Shown one piece after another: positions 52,604-62,500 of a DNA stretch of 64,000 bases. A program made the position numbers and the translations under genes. The DNA is from Paenibacillus nasutitermitis. GTDB lineage: Bacteria; Bacillota; Bacilli; Paenibacillales; Paenibacillaceae. Each line of letters opens with the position of its first letter. The first letter of the stretch is position 1. The notes under the pieces are model-generated. The model worked only from the letters and a program-made list of their open reading frames with translations. It had not been told where the DNA came from and made no database searches. The stretch lies in the NCBI RefSeq assembly GCF_014641075.1, contig NZ_BMHP01000001.1, positions 1,116,001-1,180,000 of the forward strand. Direction: 5' to 3'.

Positions 52604-54448
52604 TTAGCGGATTGTCACGTTATATTCCCGCAGCCACATATCCGTCTGAAGCAGATAAGCGAAGAGCTGCGGGCCGGACATCAGTTGTCCGAACCAGGGA
52701 AGATTGGAGCTGGCCTCTTCCGATTCCGCAATTTCGCGGATCTTCTTCACATTGATAAGCGGCAGCAGCGGGGAGTTACCATCATTGATTATATCCAGCA
52801 CTCTGCTGCGAACGGCACTCAAATAATTGGGGTTATGCGTTTTAGGATATGGACTTTTTTTGCGGTACAGCACATCAGAAGGGAGCACGCCTTCCAAAGC
52901 CATACGCAGAATGCCTTTCTCCCGGTCTCCAGCCGTTTTGATTTCCCAGGGGATATTAAACACATAATCCACCAGCCGGTGGTCGCAAAAAGGGACTCGA
53001 ACCTCCAAGCCGACCGCCATGCTCATTCTATCCTTCCGGTCGAGCAGAGTGGGCATAAAACGTGTGATGTTCAGATAGGACATCTGCCTCATTCTTTGTG
53101 CATAGGGATCTTCACCCGGAAGCTTCGGTACCTGCGCGATCGCATCCGAATAGCGGTCTTTGATATATTCAAGCGGTTTGATCCAGGCAGCCACATCCTG
53201 GGATAGAAGCCCCGCCCTCATGTCCGCCGCCAGCGCCCAGGGAAATGTGTCGGCATTTAAAGCATCCTCCCGATGAAACCACGGATAACCGCCGAAGATT
53301 TCATCAGCGGCTTCACCTGAAATAGCCACCGTCGCTTCCTTCTTGATCTCCCGGCAAAAAAGCAGCAGCGATGCATCCACATCCGCCATCCCAGGAAAAT
53401 CCCGCGCCAGAAGGGCATCCCGCAGCGCATCTACCAACTCGGGCGTATCGAACTGCACAGAATGATGGACGGTATCCAGATGTTTCGCCATTCTCTCGAT
53501 CCAGGGTGCATCTGAATTGGGCTGAAAATCATTAGCCTTGAAATGCTTATTGTTATCCACATAATCAACGGAAAAAGTATGGACTTTTCCTTGTCCGTTC
53601 TGGTCATAATATCTCACAGCATAGGTGGTAAGAGCGCTGGAATCCAGCCCGCCGGATAACAAGGTGCAGAGCGGGACATCGGAAACAAGCTGCCGCTCTA
53701 CGGTATCTTTCAGCAGATCTCTTACGGTATGAGCGGTATCCTGTACGTTCTGGGTATGCGGGCGGCTCTGCAGCTTCCAATACGTTGTTACGGATACTCC
53801 GGAACGGGTCACCATGGCGCATTGACCCGGAAGCAGCTCGCTGATGTCCTTGTATACTCCATGACCGGGCGTGCGTGCTGGACCCATGATAAAGATTTCA
53901 GCGAGCCCCTCCGGCCCGACGACAGCCTTGACAGCCGGGTGGGCGAGAAGAGCTTTAGGTTCGGAGCCGAACACAAACCGACCGGGCTGCTTGGAAATAA
54001 ACAATGGCTTGACCCCAAGCCGGTCCCGGCCAAGGAAAAGCTGTTCTTCCCGTGAATCCCAGATAGCAAAGGCAAATATGCCATTGAATTTCTCGATGCA
54101 GGCCTGACCCCATTCCATATAGGCAACCAGGAGCACTTCTGTATCGCATGTGGTTGCAAACCGTCTGCCGCGGCCCTCCAGCTCCCGCTTCAGCTCGGGT
54201 GCGTTATAAAGCTCCCCGTTGTAAACGATGACATACGTATCGTCTTCGACAGTCCGGATCATCGGCTGGGCACCATTGACCGGGTCAATTACGGAAAGCC
54301 GGCGATGGCCCAGCGCACAGCTTCGGGAGAGCCAAGTACCCGATGCGTCCGGCCCGCGATTCTCCAGCGTTTCGGTCATTTGTTCCAGCGTGGCGTATTG
54401 TTTGGTTAGGTCATCGGTCCAATCGATCCAGCCCGTGAATCCACACAT
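52604..54448 (-). CDS. asnB: Glutamine-dependent asparagine synthetase
   Basis: A 614-residue enzyme making asparagine from aspartate, glutamine and ATP. Residues 1-~200 are the glutaminase domain with the free N-terminal Cys2 (MCGFTGW); the ATP-pyrophosphatase motif LLSGGLDSSAL follows at about residue 265. A C-terminal synthetase domain completes it. AATGAGGTACC precedes the ATG at 54448. Bacillales have several copies with different roles (AsnB/AsnH/AsnO); which this is cannot be told. Confidence 0.95.
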   Translation of the reverse strand: MCGFTGWIDWTDDLTKQYATLEQMTETLENRGPDASGTWLSRSCALGHRRLSVIDPVNGAQPMIRTVEDDTYVIVYNGELYNAPELKRELEGRGRRFATTCDTEVLLVAYMEWGQACIEKFNGIFAFAIWDSREEQLFLGRDRLGVKPLFISKQPGRFVFGSEPKALLAHPAVKAVVGPEGLAEIFIMGPARTPGHGVYKDISELLPGQCAMVTRSGVSVTTYWKLQSRPHTQNVQDTAHTVRDLLKDTVERQLVSDVPLCTLLSGGLDSSALTTYAVRYYDQNGQGKVHTFSVDYVDNNKHFKANDFQPNSDAPWIERMAKHLDTVHHSVQFDTPELVDALRDALLARDFPGMADVDASLLLFCREIKKEATVAISGEAADEIFGGYPWFHREDALNADTFPWALAADMRAGLLSQDVAAWIKPLEYIKDRYSDAIAQVPKLPGEDPYAQRMRQMSYLNITRFMPTLLDRKDRMSMAVGLEVRVPFCDHRLVDYVFNIPWEIKTAGDREKGILRMALEGVLPSDVLYRKKSPYPKTHNPNYLSAVRSRVLDIINDGNSPLLPLINVKKIREIAESEEASSNLPWFGQLMSGPQLFAYLLQTDMWLREYNVTIR

Positions 54449-54617
54449 GGTACCTCATTCCTCTCTAAGCAGGGCTTAAACAGCGATACTAATATGGTTA
54501 TGCAATCCGCTAGCATAAAATGTCTGTCCTGGGGGGGAAGCTAGAGAAGCACTGACGTCCTGCCGCAAGAATCGCCCGAAACAAGCAGCAATGATGGAAC
54601 GAAAGGGGTCATTTTGA

Positions 54618-54977
54618 ATGGAAAAGAATCACGAGTATATACAACCATCCATGGAGCGAAAAATCTATTATGTTTCCGTGCAATCGGGATCCATTCTTCA
54701 AGAACAGGGTGCAGCTGCCTATGAACTGGTAATTTCCGCCAATGAGGCGGAACTCGGCCATCTCCAGGAACTCATGGAAGAACTGTCCAGCATGGATGAA
54801 GCAGAAGCCTTCCATTTCTCTGCCCACCCTTACGGCACGGCATCGGAAAAGCAGATGAACGCCGGCGTCGACGGAATCCTAATGGATATCTACAAGCTGC
54901 TGTATGAGCTTGGAACCGAGGAAACCAAACGTCACATTGAAACGATGGATCTGTTCCCCGAGGGAAACCGGAAATGA
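54618..54977 (+). CDS. Uncharacterised 119-aa protein
   Basis: A soluble, acidic 119-residue protein, alpha/beta by composition, with YYVSVQSGSILQEQGAAAYEL near the start and ILMDIYKLLYELGTEETKRHIE at the end. The GSILQ-turn and strand pattern hints at a small binding fold. I do not recognise the family. AAAGGGG lies before the ATG. Confidence 0.75.
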   Translation: MEKNHEYIQPSMERKIYYVSVQSGSILQEQGAAAYELVISANEAELGHLQELMEELSSMDEAEAFHFSAHPYGTASEKQMNAGVDGILMDIYKLLYELGTEETKRHIETMDLFPEGNRK

Positions 54978-55182
54978 ATGTCTCACGGGCGGGTTGATCT
55001 TAGTGCTATTGTACGGCCTACGCTTCGATCGCCTGTCCGCTTTGGTAATGTTTGTTGGCGTTTGCATCTTGATACTTCATGGTTTGCTATTGACGATGAC
55101 TTGTCCTTGCAGTATCTGGGAAGCAGCGTCATAATGGAACCAGGCAAGAAAGCGCCATCAAATCAAAAAGGCGGTTGATATC

Positions 55183-56166
55183 ATGAACTATAGACAACTG
55201 GGAAGCACCGAATTGCACATTAGTGAAATCAGCTTCGGAACATGGGCTATCGGCGGATCATGGGGTGGAACGGATGACCGTTCTGCACTAAAAGCGCTGT
55301 CACGTGCAATAGAAGAAGGCGTCAACTTCTTCGATACCGCAGATGTTTATGGTGAAGGACACAGCGAAGAGCTGCTTGCCAAAGCGACAAAAGGGCGGGA
55401 AGATGATATTTATATCGCCACCAAATTTTGCCGCGCAGGTGATCTTCACGATCCGACTTCTTACTCTTATGAGTCGGTACGCCGCTTTTGCGAAGCAAGC
55501 CTGAGACGATTGGGCCGAGAACGAATTGATTTGTACCAGGTGCATTGTCCGCCTGCCGATATTCTGCGAAGCGGCGAGGTATTTGGAGCGCTTGACAGAC
55601 TGCGCGAGGAAGGCAAAATCCGCGAATACGGCGTAAGCGTAGAATCGGTGGAAGAAGGTTTTATTTGTTTGCAATACCCGAATGTAAAGGCCTTGCAGGT
55701 CATCAATAACTTATTTCGGCAGAAGCCAGAACTGGAACTGATCCCCAAAGCTTTTGGGCAGGGTGTAGGTATCCTTGTCCGTTTGCCGCTTGCCAGCGGG
55801 CTACTGACGGGCAAATTCACCGAGAGATCTACCTTTGCAGCCGATGACCATCGTAATTTCAACCGCAACGGGGAAAGCTTCAACGTCGGAGAGACATTCG
55901 CCGGGCTTGCTTTTGAAATGGGGGTCTCATTGAGCAAGGAGCTGTCCTGGATTGCCGAAGGAAGAACGAATATGACAAGCGCCGCTCTGCGGTATATTCT
56001 CGATAATCCGTATATAACATGTGTTATACCGGGTTTCCGGAATGTCCAGCAGGTCGAGGACAATCTTCGGGCGGCCAACGTTCCGGGATTTACGCGAAGT
56101 GAGATGGCGAGGCTCCACGAATTCTATCGGCAGGAAGTTCGCGACTATATAAGAGGACCTTATTAA
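55183..56166 (+). CDS. Aldo/keto reductase
   Basis: A 327-residue NADPH-dependent reductase with the AKR barrel: FFDTADVYGEGHSEELL (catalytic Asp and Tyr), IATKFCRAG (Lys) and IDLYQVHCPP (His). It reduces an aldehyde or sugar; the substrate is unknown. AAAGGCGG precedes the ATG. The ~200 bp before it hold no supported gene, although a short hydrophobic frame can be read there. Confidence 0.92.
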   Translation: MNYRQLGSTELHISEISFGTWAIGGSWGGTDDRSALKALSRAIEEGVNFFDTADVYGEGHSEELLAKATKGREDDIYIATKFCRAGDLHDPTSYSYESVRRFCEASLRRLGRERIDLYQVHCPPADILRSGEVFGALDRLREEGKIREYGVSVESVEEGFICLQYPNVKALQVINNLFRQKPELELIPKAFGQGVGILVRLPLASGLLTGKFTERSTFAADDHRNFNRNGESFNVGETFAGLAFEMGVSLSKELSWIAEGRTNMTSAALRYILDNPYITCVIPGFRNVQQVEDNLRAANVPGFTRSEMARLHEFYRQEVRDYIRGPY

Positions 56167-56179
56167 ATAAAGCACCATA

Positions 56180-56231
56180 AAAGCTCAGGCCCTGCAGTGG
56201 ATTATGATCCGCGCAGGGCCTGGGCTTTTAT
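56180..56231 (+). terminator. Intrinsic terminator, possibly bidirectional
   Basis: GCTCAGGCCCTGC ... GCAGGGCCTGGGC stem then TTTTA. It lies between the aldo/keto reductase and the convergent SDR gene. Confidence 0.85.
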
Positions 56232-56264
56232 CGGCTAAACTCGTTAGGTTAGGCGGCCATCTTG

Positions 56265-57158
56265 CTAGCCATTGACGATTTCGCCGCCATTAATGTGAAG
56301 AACTTGTCCGCTCATATAAGACGAATCCTCGCTCGCGAGGTAAACATAGGCCGGCGCAAGCTCCTCGGGTTGCCCTGGGCGCTTGAGCGGCACATCGGTC
56401 CCGAATTGGGCGACCTTCTGTTCGTCAAAGGTAGAAGGAATCAGAGGTGTCCAGATCGGTCCTGGTGCAATTGCGTTCACACGGATTCCCTGGTTGGCCA
56501 GATTAAGGGACAAGGAACGTGTAAATGCCACAATGGCTCCTTTTGTTGCCGAATAGTCGAGCAATGAAGGGCTTCCTTTGTAAGCTGTTACGGATGTTGT
56601 GTTGACGATGGTAGAACCACTTTTCAGATGGGGCATGGCCGCCTGGATCAGGTAAAACATCCCGAATATGTTGGTTTTGAATGTACGCTCCAACTGCTGC
56701 GGAATGATCTGCTCGATTTTATCCTGCGGATGTTGTTCCGCTGCATTATTGACGACAATATCGAGCCTGCCCAGTTCTTTTACAGTATCCTCTACGGCTT
56801 GCCGGCAATAATTAGGATCGCCGATATCCCCGTCCCGAATAATGCATCGCCGGCCGGTCTCCTCTACGTACTGCTTGGTCGTTTCCGCATCGCTGGTCTC
56901 GTTCAGATACAGAACGGCTACATCTGCGCCTTCTTTGGCAAAGGCGACGGCTACAGCCCGTCCAATCCCGCTGTCTGCTCCGGAAATGATCGCCACTTTA
57001 CCCTGCAGCTTGCCCGCTGCCTTGAGGGCGGATGATTCAAATTGCGGACTTGGCGTCATCTTGGACTCCAGCCCTGGCTGGGTGTTTTGATGTTGAGGCG
57101 GTAATTTTGTTGGCCGCGTCGGGGCTTCTCCAGAAGATGGTGTTTGCTGCTGTGTCAT
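56265..57158 (-). CDS. Short-chain dehydrogenase/reductase (GSP39/YhdF-like)
   Basis: A 297-residue SDR with a ~45-residue proline/glutamine-rich extension before the core. Core motifs are IISGADSGIGRAV (NAD(P) site), NNAAEQ, the catalytic Ser in NTTSVTAYKG and Tyr-x3-Lys in YSATKGA. This long form is the general-stress SDR often called glucose dehydrogenase-like. ATG 57158 has AAAGGAG 11 nt upstream; an in-frame GTG at 57179 is the alternative. Confidence 0.9.
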   Translation of the reverse strand: MTQQQTPSSGEAPTRPTKLPPQHQNTQPGLESKMTPSPQFESSALKAAGKLQGKVAIISGADSGIGRAVAVAFAKEGADVAVLYLNETSDAETTKQYVEETGRRCIIRDGDIGDPNYCRQAVEDTVKELGRLDIVVNNAAEQHPQDKIEQIIPQQLERTFKTNIFGMFYLIQAAMPHLKSGSTIVNTTSVTAYKGSPSLLDYSATKGAIVAFTRSLSLNLANQGIRVNAIAPGPIWTPLIPSTFDEQKVAQFGTDVPLKRPGQPEELAPAYVYLASEDSSYMSGQVLHINGGEIVNG

Positions 57159-57260
57159 ATTGAAAGCAACTCCTTTCACCAGGTTATCATTCCAAGAACA
57201 GGACTTTCTTAATCAGTTCTTCCTGAACTGTGAATTATTACCCCCGGATTTTCGGGATGA

Positions 57261-57476
57261 AAACCATTTATCAAGCGAACAGCTCAAAGTAGCCATGCCA
57301 GCAAAGACTATTACACATGGGCTATAGCTTCACTAAGTAGAGAACATAAAAAAAGACTTCTAAACAAAGTCGAATATGATTTGAAGCTTTTTCATGGTTC
57401 CGAATCCCTAAGTGTACAAATCTCTATTATATTAGAGGGATTAACATCAATGGTTCAATTACTTGAGTTAGATTAG
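57261..57476 (+). pseudogene. Remnant open frame in AT-rich segment (71 codons)
   Basis: A frame with protein-like composition (ASKDYYTWAIASLSRE, then LLNKVEYDLKLF and VQISIILEGLTSMVQLLEL) ending at TAG 57474. It lacks a start codon near its beginning and follows a stop at 57258, so it appears to be the 3' part of a truncated gene. The base composition is AT-rich, like the MFS gene that follows. I do not recognise it. Confidence 0.35.
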
Positions 57477-57624
57477 GTGAAAGATACTGCAATTTATTTA
57501 GCGAAGAATATTCAGGTTTCCGAATAATGAATAGTATATAGGGAGAGAATAGTCTCGTGAATACATGGTTCTCTATTTTTTTTTAATCATTATAATGAAC
57601 GTTATATATAAAGGTGTGACTAAT

Positions 57625-58749
57625 ATGAATGAAAAAAAATTAATCGTAGTGGGCTTGCCAATGATTGCCGTGACGTATGGTTTGGCTCGGTTTAGTTATG
57701 GTCTAATGCTTCCATATATTAATGAGACAATGAATATGGATCCATCCACTAGCGGCTTAATCTCGTCTTTATCATACATTGCTTATTGTATCGCGATCAT
57801 ATTTGCAATGGCGTGTTCTAATAAATTCACTTCAAAATCTATTCTTGTGGTAGCTGGATTATCATCCATTATTGGTTTGGGTATCATCTCCATTTCTCCT
57901 AATTCGGTAGTGTTAGGGTTAGGTATATTCCTTGCAGGGCTAAGTACAGGATTATCATCCCCACCATATGCTAATATTGTTAGCACTAACGTAAAGGCAA
58001 GAGTACAAAATCAGGCTAATTCATGGATTAATTCTGGAACAAGTATTGGAACAGCTTTTACTGGGGCAATTGCTATTTTTATGGCTAATAGCTGGAGAGA
58101 AACGTATTTGATATTTATGGTCATTGCTATTTTTGTGCTCATTGTTAATTTTATAATACTTCCAAAGCAGCAGGCTTCAGAAAAGAAGGTGATGGTTGGA
58201 TTTTCTAAAAAGGAATGGAGACACTCTATTCAACTAATTATTGCCTCTTTACTAATAGGAATATCCTGCTCTGCCTACTGGACATTCTCAAGAGACTTTA
58301 TGTTGAATTTAGATAATGTTTCTACGTACTTAAGAGAGTGGTTTTGGGTAATTATTGGACTAGCAGGTTTACTGGGAGGAACTGCTGGTGCATTTATAGA
58401 TAAGTTTGGTTTAATGAACGCCTATAGGATTTCTGTATTAGTACTTTCAACTTCGTCCCTGCTTCTAGGAATTTACCCAGATAACAACGTAACATGGTTC
58501 CTGTCACCAGTTCTTTTTGGAAGCTCTTATATTTTCATGACTGGTGTCTTTATAGTTTGGGGAATTTCCGTATTTAAGACTAATCCATCATTCGGGTTAG
58601 GTGTACCGTTCTTAATACTCGCACTTGGTCAAGCAATAGGGTCTATTTTTTCAGGGGTAATAGCTGATTTATCAGGATATAATACTCTTTTTATTGGATC
58701 TTCTATCATTGGTTATGTGACCTTGGTATTTAAACTCAAAACAAAGTAG
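57625..58749 (+). CDS. MFS transporter, AT-rich (YbfB-like)
   Basis: A 374-residue protein with 12 predicted membrane helices, opening MNEKKLIVVGLPMIAVTYGLARFSYG, typical of the YbfB/YjiJ branch. Its bases are far richer in A+T than all neighbours, and third positions are mostly A or T. This suggests acquisition from a low-GC relative. ATG 57625 follows AAAGGTGTG; the frame is open 20 codons further up. The substrate is unknown. Confidence 0.85.
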   Translation: MNEKKLIVVGLPMIAVTYGLARFSYGLMLPYINETMNMDPSTSGLISSLSYIAYCIAIIFAMACSNKFTSKSILVVAGLSSIIGLGIISISPNSVVLGLGIFLAGLSTGLSSPPYANIVSTNVKARVQNQANSWINSGTSIGTAFTGAIAIFMANSWRETYLIFMVIAIFVLIVNFIILPKQQASEKKVMVGFSKKEWRHSIQLIIASLLIGISCSAYWTFSRDFMLNLDNVSTYLREWFWVIIGLAGLLGGTAGAFIDKFGLMNAYRISVLVLSTSSLLLGIYPDNNVTWFLSPVLFGSSYIFMTGVFIVWGISVFKTNPSFGLGVPFLILALGQAIGSIFSGVIADLSGYNTLFIGSSIIGYVTLVFKLKTK

Positions 58750-59275
58750 ATACCTCGATTTAGAATCTATAATCTTTTGTATTAGTTGAACAACAGATAA
58801 TACTCACAAAGATCAAAAGCCTAATTTCAATTAGTTTTGACAAATTGCGGAGTTCTGACTAAACTTTTTGGAATGTTTGCTGTAAGTCTTTCTCGATTTC
58901 TAAATATCGTGTGTAGAGCCGTTGTACGTAGTCGTAAATAGGGGCTTTCAGCTGGAACTGTCAAAAAGGTCCACAACCTGTTAGCTACTCTTCATGCATT
59001 TTCATCACGTCCTTCAGTTTTAGAACATGGAGTATGCAACCATACAGAGACCCTCGGGAAGAGGGCTGCGAAGGCTCCACACACGGTGTATGGTGGACAG
59101 GGGTACGCTTGCTTGCTGTGGCTGGACCCCTTCATCCCTCATTTAGACGCAAAAACAGCCATCTTCACTTGGAAGATAGCTGTTGGCTTTCGGTGCTGTC
59201 CGTCGATTGCTAAAATATCCATTCAATGGTTAATCGGAGACAAAACGCTTTAAAGCTTTAATAATTTCATAGTAC
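58750..59275. other. Intergenic AT-rich region with short remnant frames
   Basis: No complete gene is visible in this ~525-bp stretch. On the minus strand, 58859-58960 reads IYDYVQRLYTRYLEIEKDL, a protein-like tail that ends at a stop. 58985-59149 reads VHHTPCVEP and YGCILHVLKLKDVMKM, also ending at a stop. Neither has a start or a recognisable family. A hairpin at 59154-59184 (AACAGC-ATCTTC / GAAGAT-GCTGTT) faces the minus strand. The region looks like debris from an insertion. Confidence 0.45.
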
Positions 59276-59303
59276 TAAAAAGGAGTCCGTAGACACGGAC
59301 TCC
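59276..59303 (-). terminator. Terminator of the tRNA-Arg gene
   Basis: GGAGTCCGT-AGAC/GTCT-ACGGACTCC stem with TTTTTA on the minus strand, 18 bp past the tRNA 3' end. Confidence 0.9.
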
Positions 59304-59320
59304 AAGATTCACAAGCTAAA

Positions 59321-59394
<74 letters not shown>

Positions 59395-59502
59395 ACGTAA
59401 GTGATATTATAGCATGTAGTTTTTTATTTGTGCAAGAGGAAATATGAATTTGTCTATTTTATGACTGACTGTTCAATTTTTTGGAATATGACTTCCATTT
59501 TG

Positions 59503-59531
59503 TTGACTTTTGAACGCTGTTCAAATAGTAT
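59503..59531 (+). promoter_or_regulatory. Promoter of the RND efflux operon
   Basis: TTGACT, 17 nt, TAGTAT. The spacer contains a palindrome (see next feature), so repression at this promoter is likely. Confidence 0.75.
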
Positions 59532-59559
59532 GAAAACATATTTGAACGATTGGTCAAAA
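59508..59559. promoter_or_regulatory. Two candidate TetR operators
   Basis: Site 1 (59508-59527): TTTTGAACGCTGTTCAAATA, with TTTGAAC/GTTCAAA arms. Site 2 (59541-59559): TTTGAACGATTGGTCAAAA, a less perfect version of the same half-sites. Site 1 lies between the -35 and -10 elements. The TetR gene at 62775 is the obvious candidate to bind here. Confidence 0.65.
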
Positions 59560-59589
59560 GAGAATGGCAAAGAGATGAGGAGTGGAAGG

Positions 59590-62500
59590 ATGAAAGGTAT
59601 CATACGATTTTCCCTGAACAACAAATTCGCTCTCTGGATCATGACGATTATCGTCACGGTAGGCGGATTGTATGCCGGTCTGAACATGAAGCAGGAGACG
59701 ATTCCGAACATTAGTGTTCCGATACTGGTCGTCAACACCGTGTTCCCTGGTGCCGCGCCGGAAGAGGTAGCGGACAAGCTGACGATACCGCTGGAGCAGC
59801 GGATCAGAAATATGAATGGCGTTACCGCGTTCACTTCTACATCGTCAGAAAATATTTCTTCTATTATCGTGGAATATGATTACAGCAAGGACATGAAGGA
59901 AGCGGAAAGCGAGCTGAAGTCGGTTACAGACGGCTTTCAATCGCCAAGCGGTGCTCAGGATACGCAGATTTCAAAAATCAGTCTCAATGATTTTCCAGTC
60001 ATGTCCCTGAGTATTTCAAGCGGAAGCGAAACCAGTCTGGAGGATGTCACGAAGCTGGTCGAAGAAGAATTGAAGCCAGCGCTTGAGGGTATCGACGGCA
60101 TTGGTTCCGTAGCGATTTCCGGCCAGCAGGTGAAGGAAGTCCAGTTAACGTTCAATAAAGAGAAAATGGCTCAGCTTGGTTTGAGCGAAGAGACGGTCAA
60201 AGGAATCATACAAGCTTCCGCAATTAAAGCGCCTCTGGGCTTATTTGAAATGGATAAAACCGAGAAAACCATTGTTGTCGACGGCAATGTTACGACGCTT
60301 GAGCAACTGCAAAATGTTGAGATTCCAGCGATTCCATCGGGGACTGGCGGCGCAGCTCAGCCAGGCGCTCCTACGGGTCAGGAACCGATGAACCCGGCTC
60401 CTGGCGCTGATCAAGGAGGGATAGCTCAAACCCCGCAGGGAGCCCAAGGAGCCGCGGGCATTCCAACGGTCAAGCTGTCTGAGATTGCTAAAGTCGAATT
60501 GGTCTCCATGCCGGAATCCATTTCCCGTACAAATGGCGAGCAGTCGATCGGAATTAATATCACAAAAGCATCGGATGCCAATACTGTTGATGTTGTCAAT
60601 GCGGTGAAAGACGAGACCGCACAGTTCGAGAAGGATCACGCCGGTGTTAAATCGCTGGTCATGCTGGATCAGGGCAAACCGATTGAAGAATCGGTCAGTA
60701 CGATGATCGACAAAGCGCTGTTCGGAGCTTTGTTTGCGGTCGTTGTCATCATGCTGTTTCTTCGTAATTTCAGAACGACGATTATCTCGATTATCTCGAT
60801 TCCATTATCGCTCGTTATCGCTTTGCTTGTACTCAAGCAGATGGATATCACCCTCAATATTATGACGCTAGGAGCAATGACGGTTGCGATCGGGAGGGTT
60901 GTAGATGACTCGATTGTGGTCATCGAGAACAACTACAGGCGAATGTCGCTTCGCTCCGAGAAGTTGAAGGGCAAAGAACTTATCACAGATGCCACCAGAG
61001 AGATGTTTATACCGATCTTGTCATCGACATTGGTGACGATTGCCGTTTTCCTTCCGCTTGGGACGGTAACCGGGCCAATCGGCCAGATCTTTATGCCATT
61101 TGCGCTGACGATGGTTTTCGCTTTGCTGGCATCCTTGCTTGTTGCCATCACGATCGTGCCGATGATGACCCATATGATGTTCCGCAAGGGACTGAAGGAA
61201 AACCAAAAGCATGAAGAACGTCCTGGCGTTATTGCCACCCGTTACCGTAAAATACTGCGCTGGTCGCTGGACCACAAGCTGATTACCTTCATCAGCGCAA
61301 TAGTCATTCTTGTGGGGAGTTTCTTCCTGGTTCCCAAGATCGGCGTCAGCTTCCTGCCGGATGAGCCTGAGAAATATGCAATGGTGACCTATTCCCCAGG
61401 TCCGGGAAAAATCATTTCTGACGTTGAGAAGACGGCTCTTGAAGCGGAGAAGCTGATCATGGACCGCAAGGGCGTCACCAATCTGCAGTATTCGGTTGGC
61501 GGACAAAGTCCGTTCAGTGCAGGACCAAACAAAAGCGCCTTGTTCTATGTCCAATATGAGAGCGACACAAAAGACTTCAATACCGAGAAGGACGCCCTGG
61601 TTGAAGCTCTGACTGCCGTTGAACCGTCAGGCAAGTGGGGTCAAATGGACTTTGGAGGCGGCGGACTGGGCGGAAGCCAGCTAAGCTTGTCCGTATACGG
61701 AGACAGCTATGAGGATATCAAGCCGGCCATCGAACAAATCCAGGACTTGATGAAGAAGAATGATTCTTTTGAAAAGATCGATAACTCTCTTTCCAAGCAG
61801 TATGAGCAGTATACGCTGGTTGCCGATCAGCAGAAGCTGAGCAAACTCGGTCTGACAGCAGGCCAAATTGTGATGAAGCTCAGTCCGGCGCGGGAGCGTC
61901 CGGTATTGACACAGGTGGCCGTCGACAACAAGGAATATAATGTATACATTCAAGTTGACACAAAAAAATACGGATCCATATCTGATATTGAGAACGAAAC
62001 GATCACTTCGCCACTGGGCATTACGGTGCCGCTCAAGGATGTCATTAAAGTGGAGGAAGGTACGTCAGCCAACACGGTTTCCCGTAAAGACGGCAAACTG
62101 TATGTAGCGGTTACGGCAAATATTGTTTCCAAAGATGTGAATAAGGCCAGCAATGATTTGAAAACGGAAATCGACAAGCTGAAGCTGCCGGCGAATGTAA
62201 AGGTTGATTTCGGTGGTGTCGCGGAGCAAATCAATGAAACCTTCACCCAGCTTGGGATTGCGATAGCTGCGGCCATTGCGATTGTATATCTGCTTCTGGT
62301 TATTACATTTGGCGGCGCTCTAACACCGTTTGCCATATTGTTCTCGCTGCCGTTTACGATTATTGGAGCACTTGTCGGGCTGTATCTGGCGGGAGAAACC
62401 ATCAGTGCAGCAGCCATGATGGGAGCGCTGATGCTGATCGGGATTGTAGTGACCAATGCCATTGTTTTGCTTGACCGTGTTCTGAACATGGAAAAAGCGG

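Noticed and set aside
54904..55178. Short hydrophobic and basic frames between the 119-aa protein and the aldo/keto reductase.
   Set aside because: They overlap each other in two frames, have no ribosome site and look like chance reading of intergenic DNA.
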